Below, piece by piece: positions 56,043-64,000 of a stretch of 64,000 bases of DNA. The notes beneath the pieces are model-generated. The model saw only the letters and a program-made list of their open reading frames with translations, did no database searches and was not told where the DNA came from. Numbering within the stretch: position 1 is the stretch's first letter; each line of letters opens with the position of its first letter. Location: positions 186,001-250,000 of the forward strand of contig JAJXYY010000042.1 in assembly GCA_021780315.1 (NCBI GenBank), in the 5' to 3' direction. Source of the stretch: Acidobacteriota bacterium (lineage in GTDB: Bacteria; Acidobacteriota; Terriglobia; Terriglobales; Acidobacteriaceae). The position numbers were made by a program, and so were the translations under genes.

Positions 56043-56762
56043 ATGCAGACCCTTCGCTCCGCTCCTGTGCTCCTGCTGCTGTACTCCTGCGTCCTGCTCC
56101 TCACCTGCTGCGCCATCTTCACCCCAAACCAGCTCAGCGCAGCCACACCCAAGACCCACATCGTCACCCTCGGCCCCCTCCGTCGCGTTCCCTACACCCA
56201 GCCCGACGCCACCCCCGACAGCAGAGCCGACGAGACCTCCACCCTCAAAGTCCGCGCCCTGCTCGTCGACGAACATCAAAAGGAATGGACCACCGGCGAC
56301 CTCCACGAAATCACCGATCGCACCTTCACCGTTCGCCGCGCCCTCCGCCTCAACGATGCCCTGCCCACCGACCCCGCCGCACACTGGATCTGGCAGCCCG
56401 GCCCCTGGCTCCTCGTCGACCGCGTCACCGGACACATCGCCACCCTCCACCTCCCCGACTTCGACCCCGCCGTCTCCGATGCCGTCTGGTTCCGCGACTA
56501 CGCCGCCTACTGCGGCACCGCCACCACCGCCAAAGGCGGCCTCTACGCCATCGTCGCCCAGCTTGGAGCCCACCGTCCCATCGTTCAGAAGCAGATCGGC
56601 AACTGGCCCCAGCCAAACCACTTCATCCCCGTCTGCCAACCCGCCCGCTGGCAGCGCCTCCCCATCCGCGTCACCCTCCAGCCCACCGCCGGAGAACCCC
56701 TCACCTTTGACGTCGTAGGCTCGGCCTCCCTCATCGAAGAAGCCGACAACGAAGACAACTAG
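56043..56762 (+). CDS. Secreted protein of unknown function
   Basis: Protein of 239 residues starting with a signal peptide (MQTLRSAPVLLLLYSCVLLLTCC; a Cys near 18-23 could be lipidated but no clean lipobox). The mature part has repeated beta-like stretches (LKVRALLVDEHQKEWTTGD, FTVRRALRLNDALP, GHIATLHLPDFD) and Trp-rich WIWQPGPWLL, and an acidic C-terminus. I do not recognise the family. An ATG at 56004 in frame is an alternative start. It precedes the small Zn-ribbon gene by 50 bp and may share its transcript. Confidence 0.65.
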   Translation: MQTLRSAPVLLLLYSCVLLLTCCAIFTPNQLSAATPKTHIVTLGPLRRVPYTQPDATPDSRADETSTLKVRALLVDEHQKEWTTGDLHEITDRTFTVRRALRLNDALPTDPAAHWIWQPGPWLLVDRVTGHIATLHLPDFDPAVSDAVWFRDYAAYCGTATTAKGGLYAIVAQLGAHRPIVQKQIGNWPQPNHFIPVCQPARWQRLPIRVTLQPTAGEPLTFDVVGSASLIEEADNEDN

Positions 56763-56812
56763 CCACACTCGTCCCAAACACACCGCCGCCCGCGATACCA
56801 TCGAACGTATCC

Positions 56813-57043
56813 ATGCGCTATCTCGACAAATCCGCCCTCGGCCACCACGAAGACTGGTACGGCAACAACGCCGCCATCTGCTGTACCTCCTGCGGCAAGG
56901 TCTTCCTCGTCTCCGCCGTCCTCCATCGCAAAGGCCGCAGTTGCCCTGCCTGTGGACTCTGCACCGCCACCGTCACCAAGTCCCAGGTCGTCATCACCGA
57001 ACCCTCCGACCTCCCCGCAGCCACCCCCAAGGCCCACCCATGA
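56813..57043 (+). CDS. Small zinc-ribbon protein
   Basis: Protein of 76 residues with two Cys pairs, CTSC (about 24-27) and CPAC (about 44-47), preceded by Cys23 and followed by Cys50, fitting a zinc ribbon. MRYLDKSALGHHEDWYGNNAAI is a distinctive head. The stop overlaps the next start as ATGA. Its role is unknown; zinc ribbons of this size often bind nucleic acid or act as accessory subunits. Confidence 0.75.
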   Translation: MRYLDKSALGHHEDWYGNNAAICCTSCGKVFLVSAVLHRKGRSCPACGLCTATVTKSQVVITEPSDLPAATPKAHP

Positions 57044-57228
57044 GACTGCTCATCGCCTTCCTCCTGCCCTGGTTCACCTTCTTCACCATCGGACGCCCAC
57101 TCGCCGGCATTGTCTGCCTCATCCTCCAAATCACCGTGATCGGCTGGATCCCCGCCACCATCTGGGCCGTCTACGCCCTCAGCCAGTACCAGACCGACCA
57201 GAAGATCCGCCGCGCCTTCCGCGCCTGA
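57040..57228 (+). CDS. Small membrane protein, YqaE/Pmp3-like
   Basis: Protein of 62 residues with two membrane helices (about 3-20 and 22-48: LLIAFLLPWFTFFTIGRPLAG and CLILQITVIGWIPATIWAVYAL) arranged as in the Pmp3/YqaE family (PF01679), which affects membrane potential or stress tolerance. The family Gly and Pro in the loops fit, though the match is approximate. Its start overlaps the Zn-ribbon stop, so the two are coupled. Confidence 0.75.
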   Translation: MRLLIAFLLPWFTFFTIGRPLAGIVCLILQITVIGWIPATIWAVYALSQYQTDQKIRRAFRA

Positions 57229-57263
57229 GTCCTGCCTCGCAGCCAACCCCCTCAGCCCAGCGG

Positions 57264-57269
57264 TATAAT
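57264..57269 (+). promoter_or_regulatory. Perfect -10 box, leaderless FmdE start
   Basis: TATAAT ends 8 nt before the A of the ATG at 57277. No Shine-Dalgarno is present. Confidence 0.5.
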
Positions 57270-57276
57270 CAAACCT

Positions 57277-57927
57277 ATGTGCTCCCCCGCGCTCGTCCTC
57301 GAAGACCTCCTCCACGAAGCAGAGATCGCCCACGGCCACCTCTGTGCCGGCCAGATCCTCGGCGTTCGCATGGCCTTGCTCGGCTGCCAGCGCCTCGGCG
57401 TAGAAGACCCCCGCGGCCGCCTCTCCCCCAAAGACCGCAAGCGCCTCGTCACCTTCGTGGAGATCGACCGCTGCGCCACCGACGCCATCGCCGTCGTCAC
57501 CGGCTGCCGCCTCGGCAAACGCGCCCTCAAGTTCCGCGACTGGGGCAAGATGGCCGCCACCTTCATCGACCTCGCCGCGCCGCTCCATCTGACCGACGAG
57601 TCTCCCATCTACAAAGGCATCCGTATCGCCGCGCGCGAGTCCTCCAAGGCACGCGCCCGCGAACTCTACCCCCACATCGAAAACAAGAACCAGCAACAGA
57701 TGCTCGCCTACCGCGAGATGTCCGACGCCGATCTCTTCTCCGAACAATGGGTTCAGGTCCCGCTCCACCCCCGCGAGATGCCCGGCTACAAATCCGCACG
57801 TATCGCCTGCGACCTCTGTGGAGAAGGCATCAACTACGACCGCCACGTCCTCACCGCCGGCCAGACCCTCTGCCACTCCTGCGCCGCACCCGAGACCCGC
57901 TACTACCAGCCCCTCGCCACCCTATAG
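57277..57927 (+). CDS. FmdE-family protein with C-terminal zinc ribbon
   Basis: Protein of 216 residues. IAHGHLCAGQILGVRMA (about 17-33, with H19, H21, C23) is the FmdE signature (PF02663), named after an operon for molybdenum formylmethanofuran dehydrogenase in methanogens. A conserved EIDRCATDAI with Cys follows, and the C-terminus carries CDLC and CHSC as a zinc ribbon. In non-methanogens FmdE is thought to help with metal or molybdopterin cofactors, unproven. No molybdoenzyme gene is nearby. It begins leaderless by the promoter position. Confidence 0.88.
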   Translation: MCSPALVLEDLLHEAEIAHGHLCAGQILGVRMALLGCQRLGVEDPRGRLSPKDRKRLVTFVEIDRCATDAIAVVTGCRLGKRALKFRDWGKMAATFIDLAAPLHLTDESPIYKGIRIAARESSKARARELYPHIENKNQQQMLAYREMSDADLFSEQWVQVPLHPREMPGYKSARIACDLCGEGINYDRHVLTAGQTLCHSCAAPETRYYQPLATL

Positions 57928-57950
57928 TCCCTGCCGCAACCCATCCCCGG

Positions 57951-57956
57951 TAAACT
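57951..57956 (+). promoter_or_regulatory. Candidate -10 box, leaderless rhodanese start
   Basis: TAAACT ends 8 nt before the A of the ATG at 57964. No Shine-Dalgarno is present. Confidence 0.4.
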
Positions 57957-57963
57957 GGATTCT

Positions 57964-58329
57964 ATGAACTGGACCACCATACTCATCGTTCTCGCCTTCT
58001 TCGTCCTGCTCTATCTCTTGAAGCGTGTCGGCCAGATCTCCGCCCAGACCGCGCAGCAGCACCTCAAAAACGGCGCACTCGTCATCGACGTCCGCAGCCC
58101 GGCCGAGTTCAAATCCGGCCATCTCCCCAGCGCCATCAACCTGCCCCTCGACGATATCGAAGTCCAGCTTCCACGCCGCTTCGCCAACAAGGATCTCTGC
58201 CTGCTGCTGCACTGCCAGAGCGGGATGCGCAGCGGCGTCGCCAGAAAGAAACTTCTCGCCCTCGGCTATCGCAACACCTTCAACCTCGGCTCCTACCAGC
58301 GAGCCGCAGGCATCCTCGGCAAGCCATAG
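57964..58329 (+). CDS. Membrane-anchored rhodanese-domain protein
   Basis: Protein of 121 residues with one N-terminal membrane helix (about 5-18) and a single rhodanese domain: VIDVRSPAEFKSGHLPSAINLPL, then the catalytic loop HCQSGMRSG with Cys84. It would pass sulfur from a persulfide to an acceptor near the membrane. It starts 36 bp after fmdE and has its own -10-like box. Its role beside FmdE (sulfur for a metal cofactor) is inference. Confidence 0.9.
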   Translation: MNWTTILIVLAFFVLLYLLKRVGQISAQTAQQHLKNGALVIDVRSPAEFKSGHLPSAINLPLDDIEVQLPRRFANKDLCLLLHCQSGMRSGVARKKLLALGYRNTFNLGSYQRAAGILGKP

Positions 58330-58344
58330 CCCGCAACGACGCAC

Positions 58345-59655
58345 CTATACAGGTCGAAACCCGCACTGCTTCATCGCTGACACCAGCTCGCGATTTTGCA
58401 TGAACGTCTTCCACACAAAGCCGCTACGCAGATTCTCCGCCATCAGCAAACTGATCCCCACATCGATCCCCACCACATCTGTGTCGTACCAGCCCTTGCC
58501 CGGATGGAACGCATCGCAGAATCCGTACCGCCCCCACGCATCCTTGCCGTACTTCTGCCGCAGCGAGCGCAGCACCCGCACGCAATCCACAGGCAAAAAC
58601 GGCAGCGAACCCGCAGCCGCAGCCGGAACCACCGACCCATCCACCGGCCCCATCAGCGGAGGCCCGCCCCACACTGTATATCCATGCTGCCAGTCCGACG
58701 CCGTGATCCCCCAGTAGTCATCGTTATAGCCGTGATTCAGATTCAAGCAAAACGCCTTGTGCGCCCGCGTCGCCAGAATCGAATTCGTAAAGTAGTCCGC
58801 ATAATCATCCCGCTGCCGCGCAAAATCAAACCACGCATGCGAGTACTGGTGAACGAACAACGGCTCACGACCGCTGATGTAGTGATAATTGCCATACCGA
58901 ATATAAGGCCGCGTAAAGTGGTCCCAATAGTCCGACGAGATCGGATGTGTCGGCGAACCGATCGCCAGCAAATACAGCATCATCAGCTCGCAGTACTCAT
59001 CCCACCGATAACTCAGAAATCCCGTATCCGGATACCAGCCCATGCTGAACGTACGTCCGCCATTCAGCATCCACGGCCAGTCCACGCGACCATACAGCTC
59101 ATTCGCCAAGCGCGTAATCCGGGCATCTTTGAAGTACTCCCGACACGTCAATACACCACAGAGAAAGATCGCCGTATCAATCGACGAAACCTCACTGTCC
59201 GCCAAAGGCTTGCCCGTCCGCACGTCGTTGAAGTGATAGAAAAATCCATGCTCGTTCGGCATCCCATGCAGATGAAACTCCAGCGTCGTCAGCACCTGTT
59301 TGCGAATCCGGGCCGCCGGAACATATCCCCGCTTGCTCGCAATACACAAGGCCGTCAGCCCAAAACCAGTCGCCGCTACGCTCGACGTAAAACGGACATC
59401 CATCGCCCCGGTCGCGTTTCGATTCCGCGCCCGGTCCAGCACCTGCCCATTCGTTGCGCTCGCCTGCTCGACAAAATACAGACACGCGCTGCGCTCCAAC
59501 TCATCCAGAAACGCGAAGTCCTCCGCCGTAACCCCGTACGGCAGCACCTCCGGCTCCCCTCGCAGCGAACGCGCCTGCAGTAGCGGAGAGAACGGCGCCG
59601 CGCCCGCCAGCAGCGCACCCGCCAGCAGCTTCGTCGCACGACGCCTCGTCATCAT
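58345..59655 (-). CDS. Exported glycoamylase-like protein (PF10091 family)
   Basis: Protein of 436 residues with a Tat-like leader (TRRRATKLLAGALLAG, then FSPLL). The (alpha/alpha)6-barrel family signature is evident in FGLTALCIASKRGYV, GFFYHFNDVRTG, SSIDTAIFLCGVL, YRWDEYCELMMLYLLAIG and FGF-like later helices; catalytic acids likely lie in the SEVSSIDTA and WDEYCE segments. PF10091 proteins include GH144 endo-beta-1,2-glucanases and glucoamylase-like enzymes. ATGs at 59655 and 59652 are tandem; GGGAGG is upstream. It does not belong to an obvious operon. Confidence 0.82.
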   Translation of the reverse strand: MMTRRRATKLLAGALLAGAAPFSPLLQARSLRGEPEVLPYGVTAEDFAFLDELERSACLYFVEQASATNGQVLDRARNRNATGAMDVRFTSSVAATGFGLTALCIASKRGYVPAARIRKQVLTTLEFHLHGMPNEHGFFYHFNDVRTGKPLADSEVSSIDTAIFLCGVLTCREYFKDARITRLANELYGRVDWPWMLNGGRTFSMGWYPDTGFLSYRWDEYCELMMLYLLAIGSPTHPISSDYWDHFTRPYIRYGNYHYISGREPLFVHQYSHAWFDFARQRDDYADYFTNSILATRAHKAFCLNLNHGYNDDYWGITASDWQHGYTVWGGPPLMGPVDGSVVPAAAAGSLPFLPVDCVRVLRSLRQKYGKDAWGRYGFCDAFHPGKGWYDTDVVGIDVGISLLMAENLRSGFVWKTFMQNRELVSAMKQCGFRPV

Positions 59656-59786
59656 CGGTTGGCCGGGCCCCTCCCTCAAACTCATGCGATCAGTCCGGCC
59701 CTCGCCTGCATCCACTTTGCCATCTCATCCCATTCTAAAGACTCGTCCCAGTGCGTTCTGCACACAGCAGCTTCCCGCCATACCTA

Positions 59787-61394
59787 TCAACGGCTTGCAC
59801 CACCAGCCTTCACGGTAAACACCACCAGCCCCTGCGCCGGAACCCGAATCGAGAGCAGCCCGCCATGCACCACCATCCGCTCCGGTCGTGATGCCTTGCC
59901 CGCCTGCCGCAACGCCACAATCTGCTCCCGCGTCGGAGTCGCTGGGCGACCCATCGCATCGAACGCCTTCACCACATTGCCGTGGTTCGCATCCAGCCGC
60001 CACACCTCCACCGCAGCATCCGCAGCCACGCCCTCCAGCTTCACCCCAAACACCTTGTCCGCACCCGCTGTCGCCGCCGCTGGCGTATACGCAGCCCCTG
60101 TCCCAAACGGAGGCGCATAATTCCACAGCGCCACAGCCAACCTGCCATCGTTCCCCCGCGTCGCCAGCACCGAATCCGACGCCACCGCAATCCGCCGCTC
60201 CCCCAGCCGGTGCAGCATCGCAAACGCGTTGAACGCAGGCTTCGGAATCCCGTCCTCCGCCATCAGACCAAAGCCACCATAGAACGGCGTACGCACCACG
60301 CCCTGCTCTTCAAACACATCCGAGAACGTCCAGTAACTCATCGCCTCCGTCAGCCCATCGCACTGGCTGATCGTCCCCGCCAGCCACGGCCCCATGTAAA
60401 CCGTGTCCGTCACGTCCGGCTCATTCGCATAGCTCGCGTTGTACTCGCTGAAGATCAGCGGCATCTTCGGATACGCCGATGCAGCAATCTCCCCATGCAC
60501 CTTCTGCACCGCCCGGCACACCATCCGGTCCCGCGGAATCTGCTCGTCCGTACCCATTACATCCTTGGCCGTATCGTTCGCATACACATGCGTACTCACA
60601 AAATCCACCGGAACCCCCTGCTCCTTGCAGTGCTCCAGAAACGCGGGCACCCATGCCGCCTGCGCCGTCGCCGGGCCACCCACGCGAATCCGCCCGCTCA
60701 CCGCCTTCACCGCACGCACCGTATGGTCGTATAGCTCAAAATAACTCGCCTGCGCCGGCTTCCCTACCCAGAAATCGATGTTCGGCTCATTCCACACCTC
60801 AAAGTACCAGTGCGATACCTCGTCGATTCCATAGCGAGCCACCACATGCTGCGTAAACGCCGTAATCATCGCGTCCCACGCCGCATAGTCCTTCGGCGGA
60901 GACACATTCTGCTTGTACCAGAACGCATGCAGCGCCTTCGGGTCCGACGCCATCTTCTGCGGCATAAAGCTTAACTCCACAAACGGTCGAACCCCTTGCG
61001 CCAGCAGTCCGTCGTAGATCTGGTCCACATACGAGAAGTTGTATTCCGACGCGCCTGACGTACTCTTCTCCGCCGCCTGCCCCGGATTCACCGTCACCCG
61101 GTCCGGGTCATACACCCCCACATCGTCCATCAGAATCCCATGAAACCGCACCGCCTCAAATCCCGTCACCTGCTTCACCGCCCGCATATCGTCGCGATAG
61201 CTCTCCCGCAGCGACAACACCGCCCGCCCCGATCCAAACATCTGCTCCCAGAAGTGCGGAAACGGAGTCGTCGCCGCGCGCGCATCCACCGTCACCTCCA
61301 CCCGCGCCACCCCCGAGCCTCCCTGCGCCAGCACGCTGCGCCCACAGCACAACAGCGCCAATCCCACTGCGCCGCACCACACCGACCTCTGCAT
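59787..61394 (-). CDS. GH39 beta-xylosidase-like enzyme, secreted
   Basis: Protein of 535 residues with a signal peptide (MQRSVWCGAVGLALLCCGRSVLA). The GH39 acid/base Glu203 lies in EVWNEPNIDFW and the nucleophile Glu317 in LIFSEYNAS, with SHWYFEVWN and DFVSTHVY typical of the barrel. Family members cleave xylosides (xylan) or iduronides in glycosaminoglycans; xylan is the likely target in a plant-litter setting. The frame is open to 61595, but 61394 gives the signal peptide. A hydrolase cluster with GH28, GH106-like and glycoamylase-like genes surrounds it. Confidence 0.9.
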   Translation of the reverse strand: MQRSVWCGAVGLALLCCGRSVLAQGGSGVARVEVTVDARAATTPFPHFWEQMFGSGRAVLSLRESYRDDMRAVKQVTGFEAVRFHGILMDDVGVYDPDRVTVNPGQAAEKSTSGASEYNFSYVDQIYDGLLAQGVRPFVELSFMPQKMASDPKALHAFWYKQNVSPPKDYAAWDAMITAFTQHVVARYGIDEVSHWYFEVWNEPNIDFWVGKPAQASYFELYDHTVRAVKAVSGRIRVGGPATAQAAWVPAFLEHCKEQGVPVDFVSTHVYANDTAKDVMGTDEQIPRDRMVCRAVQKVHGEIAASAYPKMPLIFSEYNASYANEPDVTDTVYMGPWLAGTISQCDGLTEAMSYWTFSDVFEEQGVVRTPFYGGFGLMAEDGIPKPAFNAFAMLHRLGERRIAVASDSVLATRGNDGRLAVALWNYAPPFGTGAAYTPAAATAGADKVFGVKLEGVAADAAVEVWRLDANHGNVVKAFDAMGRPATPTREQIVALRQAGKASRPERMVVHGGLLSIRVPAQGLVVFTVKAGGASR

Positions 61395-61637
61395 CCCGCC
61401 CTTCGTTGCATAGCCGCGATCACTCACCAAAAACCCCCTCTGCCATCTCCATACAATCCGAACCAGTCTAGCCTCATACTCACACCCCCGGCGAGTCCTC
61501 CCCACAACCGCTTGGACACCTTCTTCTGCCTCCGTGCCAACGTCATCCGCGCCACCCGCATCTATCCCCAAAGACAAGTCAAACCACACCCGCATTATGA
61601 TGGTCTGTACTTGATCAACCCCGGGAAGGAAGTACCA

Positions 61638-63443
61638 GTGAACGCTGCAAGCCCCTGGCGCGAACGGCTACACGCCTTGCGCAACATGCCGCCCGTGCTG
61701 CTGATCCTCTGGGAGTCCGGCCCCTCCGTCGTCGTCGGTGGCCTCGTCCTGCGCGTCCTCGTCGCCGTCATGCCCTTCGCCATCGCCAAGGTCGCCCAGT
61801 ACATCATCACCGACATCGCCGCCGTCCTGCGAGGCGCTTCCCTCGCCACCAACTTCTGGACGCTCGTCGCCTCCGAGGTCGCTCTCAACGTCTGCTTCGG
61901 CCTGCTCACCCGCGCCATCGACTACTCCGACTCCCTGCTCGCCAACCGCTACACCCAGCACGTCAGCGTCCGCGTCATGCAGCAGGCTGCGCGCCTCGAC
62001 CTCACCACCTACGAGAACCCGCTCTTCTACGACCGCCTCGAACGCGCCCGCGTCCAGGCTACCGACCGCCTCGGCATGATCCAGCAGATGGGGCGCCTCT
62101 TCCAGCAACTCATCACCACCCTCACCTTCACCGCCGCACTCGCCTGGGCCTCCCCATGGCTGGTCCTGCTGCTCACCGTCGGCGTCCTACCCTCCTTCCT
62201 CGGCGAAACCCACTTCGCCTTCCTCGGCTACGCCAAAAACTTCCGCCAGACCCCCGCCAAGCGCCAGATGGACTACCTCCGCCAGGTCGCCGGCAGCCGC
62301 GAAGGTGCCAAAGAGGTCAAGCTCTTCGGCCTCAACAAATTCTTCACCAGCCGCTTCCAGGCCCTCGCCGACCAGATCTACCGCGAGGATGTCGCCCTCT
62401 CCCGCTCCAAGCTCATCGTCGGCGGTCTCCTCGGCATCATCGGCACCCTCGGCTACTACGGAGCCTACGTCTACATCATCTGGCGCACTCTACACGGCGC
62501 CTACGACATCGGCCTCTTCACCTTCCTCACCGCCGCCATCCAGCAGGCCAGTTCCAACCTCCAGCAGGTCTTCTCCACCGCCTCCGGCATCGCCGACCAG
62601 GCACTCTTCCTCACCGACCTGCTTGCCTTCTTCCAGATGGAACCCACCGTCTACTCCCGCCCCGACGGGCTCCCCACCCCCCAGCCTATCCGCACCGGCT
62701 TCGAATTCCGCAACGTCACCTTCACCTATCCCGGAACCGATCGCACCGTCCTCAAAAACTTCAACCTCACGCTCTCACCCGGCGAACGCATCGCCCTCAT
62801 CGGCGAGAACGGCCAGGGCAAAACCACCGTCGTCAAACTCATCACCCGACTCTACGACCCCACCGAAGGCCAGATCCTGCTCGACGGCATCGACCTCCGC
62901 GAGTACGACCTCGATCAACTCCACCGCAACATCGGCGTCATCTTTCAGGACTTCATGCGCTTCGAGATGACCGCCCGAGAAAACATCGCCGTCGGCAACA
63001 TCCACCACACCCAGACCGACGCCGAAATCGAAGTCGCCGCCCATAAAAGCCTCGCCGACACCGTCGTCCACAAGCTCGCCCACGGCTACGACCAGATGCT
63101 CGGCCGACGCTTCGAGGGTGGCGTCGAACTCTCCGGAGGAGAGTGGCAAAAAATCGCCCTCGCCCGCGCCTACCTCCGCGATGCACAACTCCTCATCCTC
63201 GACGAGCCCACCGCCGCACTCGACGCCCGCAGCGAACTCGAAGTCTTCGAACGCTTCGCCGAACTCACCGCCGGCAAGATGGCGCTGCTCATCTCCCATC
63301 GCTTCTCCACCGTCAAAATGGCCGACCGCATCGTCGTTCTCTCCGGCGGCCGCCTCATCGAAGAAGGCAACCACCAACAGCTCATGGCCAGCCGTGGAGT
63401 CTACGCAGGCATGTTTGAAATGCAGGCTGCCAGCTACCGCTAA
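61638..63443 (+). CDS. ABC transporter with fused membrane and ATPase domains (exporter type)
   Basis: Protein of 601 residues. Six hydrophobic segments (about 25-340) of the type IV ABC-exporter fold, then an NBD with Walker A GENGQGKTT, Q-loop IFQDFMRF, signature LSGGEWQ (Glu replacing Gln next to Gly-Gly), Walker B LLILDEPTAALD and H-loop ISHRFS. It probably exports lipid, peptide or drug as a homodimer. The GTG at 61638 has AAGGA 8 nt upstream. No partner gene with the same orientation lies near. Confidence 0.92.
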   Translation: MNAASPWRERLHALRNMPPVLLILWESGPSVVVGGLVLRVLVAVMPFAIAKVAQYIITDIAAVLRGASLATNFWTLVASEVALNVCFGLLTRAIDYSDSLLANRYTQHVSVRVMQQAARLDLTTYENPLFYDRLERARVQATDRLGMIQQMGRLFQQLITTLTFTAALAWASPWLVLLLTVGVLPSFLGETHFAFLGYAKNFRQTPAKRQMDYLRQVAGSREGAKEVKLFGLNKFFTSRFQALADQIYREDVALSRSKLIVGGLLGIIGTLGYYGAYVYIIWRTLHGAYDIGLFTFLTAAIQQASSNLQQVFSTASGIADQALFLTDLLAFFQMEPTVYSRPDGLPTPQPIRTGFEFRNVTFTYPGTDRTVLKNFNLTLSPGERIALIGENGQGKTTVVKLITRLYDPTEGQILLDGIDLREYDLDQLHRNIGVIFQDFMRFEMTARENIAVGNIHHTQTDAEIEVAAHKSLADTVVHKLAHGYDQMLGRRFEGGVELSGGEWQKIALARAYLRDAQLLILDEPTAALDARSELEVFERFAELTAGKMALLISHRFSTVKMADRIVVLSGGRLIEEGNHQQLMASRGVYAGMFEMQAASYR

Positions 63444-63575
63444 CCCCACACCCAACCTCGCAGCCCAACGCTCCACCAGCCAACGTATACTCAAGACCCG
63501 CAACGCGTACCATGCAACCAGTCTGTAACCAACATCAGTACGAATACGCGAAACAGCCCACGAAGGACATGCACC

Positions 63576-64000
63576 ATGGCAGCATTTGAATTCGACCCCC
63601 AGGTCTCCGCGGATGCCTCCCAGCACCAGACAGCTCCCGTTCCGCACGTCCCCACCGAAGGCCTGCCCAGCGAACCCAACCTCACCACCGCCGTCCTCCA
63701 CGAACGCGCCGAACTCGCCATCCAGCAATGGCAACTCCTCGCCGTCGACACCAGCCCCACCCACCTCCTCCAGCACCTCGACGCGCTCGACCTGCGCCTG
63801 CGCGCCATCCTCCAGCTCTGCCGCACCCGCGTCCATGGCACAGAGCTCACCCCCCAGCTCGAACTCCTCGAAAGCACTCGCATGCTGCAGGACGCCTGCA
63901 CCGCCGCCCGCGCCGCCATCCCCCAGCTCGCCAGCCTGCCTCGCATCCAGACCGTCAACACCGAACCCCAGCCGCGCATCCTCTACCTCGCCGACGACTA
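63576..64000 (+). CDS. Unrecognised protein, start only (cut by right edge)
   Basis: First about 141 codons of an open frame (MAAFEFDPQVSADAS...). It is polar with a predicted helical, Leu/Arg/Gln-rich segment (about 45-110: LLQHLDALDLRLRAILQLC) and then PQPRILYLADDY at the edge. GAAGGA lies before the ATG. No signal peptide or known motif is visible. It may be the N-terminus of a large enzyme, but that cannot be decided here. Confidence 0.6.
   Translation, partial: MAAFEFDPQVSADASQHQTAPVPHVPTEGLPSEPNLTTAVLHERAELAIQQWQLLAVDTSPTHLLQHLDALDLRLRAILQLCRTRVHGTELTPQLELLESTRMLQDACTAARAAIPQLASLPRIQTVNTEPQPRILYLADD

Noticed and set aside
58396..59583. 395-codon + strand open frame
   Set aside because: It is antisense to the glycoamylase-like gene and lacks a domain.

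Overview
The window looks like chromosomal DNA of a soil acidobacterium, probably family Acidobacteriaceae (Granulicella/Edaphobacter/Terriglobus type). This is inferred from high GC, two TonB-dependent receptors with an N-terminal carboxypeptidase-regulatory domain (one a giant Oar-like form), many secreted plant-polysaccharide hydrolases, a BBP2-type porin, DUF3050 and DUF971 genes, and a bactofilin. I cannot name the species. No rRNA, tRNA, CRISPR array, transposase or prophage was recognised.

Layout. 0-26 kb is mostly housekeeping and small-molecule functions: a DprE1-like oxidase cut by the left edge, rplT and rpmI without infC, an acyltransferase, gyrB, a secreted amidase, a haem-binding protein and a rubrerythrin, an SDR, an orphan OppF-type ATPase, a stop-start-coupled operon (TauE / SemiSWEET / DUF971 / DUF3050), a LOG-family protein, pcrA followed by a tiny basic protein, an amino-acid permease, an orphan histidine kinase, a TonB receptor, HNH and ComF. 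26-36.8 kb holds an esterase, an Oar-like receptor, a GT39 glycosyltransferase and an OPT transporter. 36.8-38.8 kb is an accessory patch: an AT-richer two-gene cassette (DUF6884-like plus GIY-YIG-like) beside a HigBA-type toxin-antitoxin pair. 38.8-49.2 kb carries a B3 metallo-beta-lactamase, a GH13 glucosidase, an RND efflux operon (pump, adaptor, outer-membrane factor) and a porin behind an 11-bp-periodic operator. 49.3-61.4 kb is rich in secreted carbohydrate enzymes (GH28, GH106-like, PF10091 glycoamylase-like, GH39), interleaved with a GYF/DUF2752 membrane pair, bactofilin, and a block of Zn-ribbon / Pmp3-like / FmdE / rhodanese genes. It ends with an ABC exporter and an unrecognised gene cut by the right edge.

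Three window-scale signals stand out. First, the + strand is G-rich on the left and C-rich on the right, whatever the gene direction, with the switch near 24-26.5 kb; this fits a replication terminus or an inversion boundary. Second, many starts sit 6-8 nt after a TAnnnT hexamer with no Shine-Dalgarno, which suggests common leaderless transcription. Third, the DUF6884-like/GIY-YIG pair is the best candidate here for an uncharacterised system, possibly one acting on nucleic acid.
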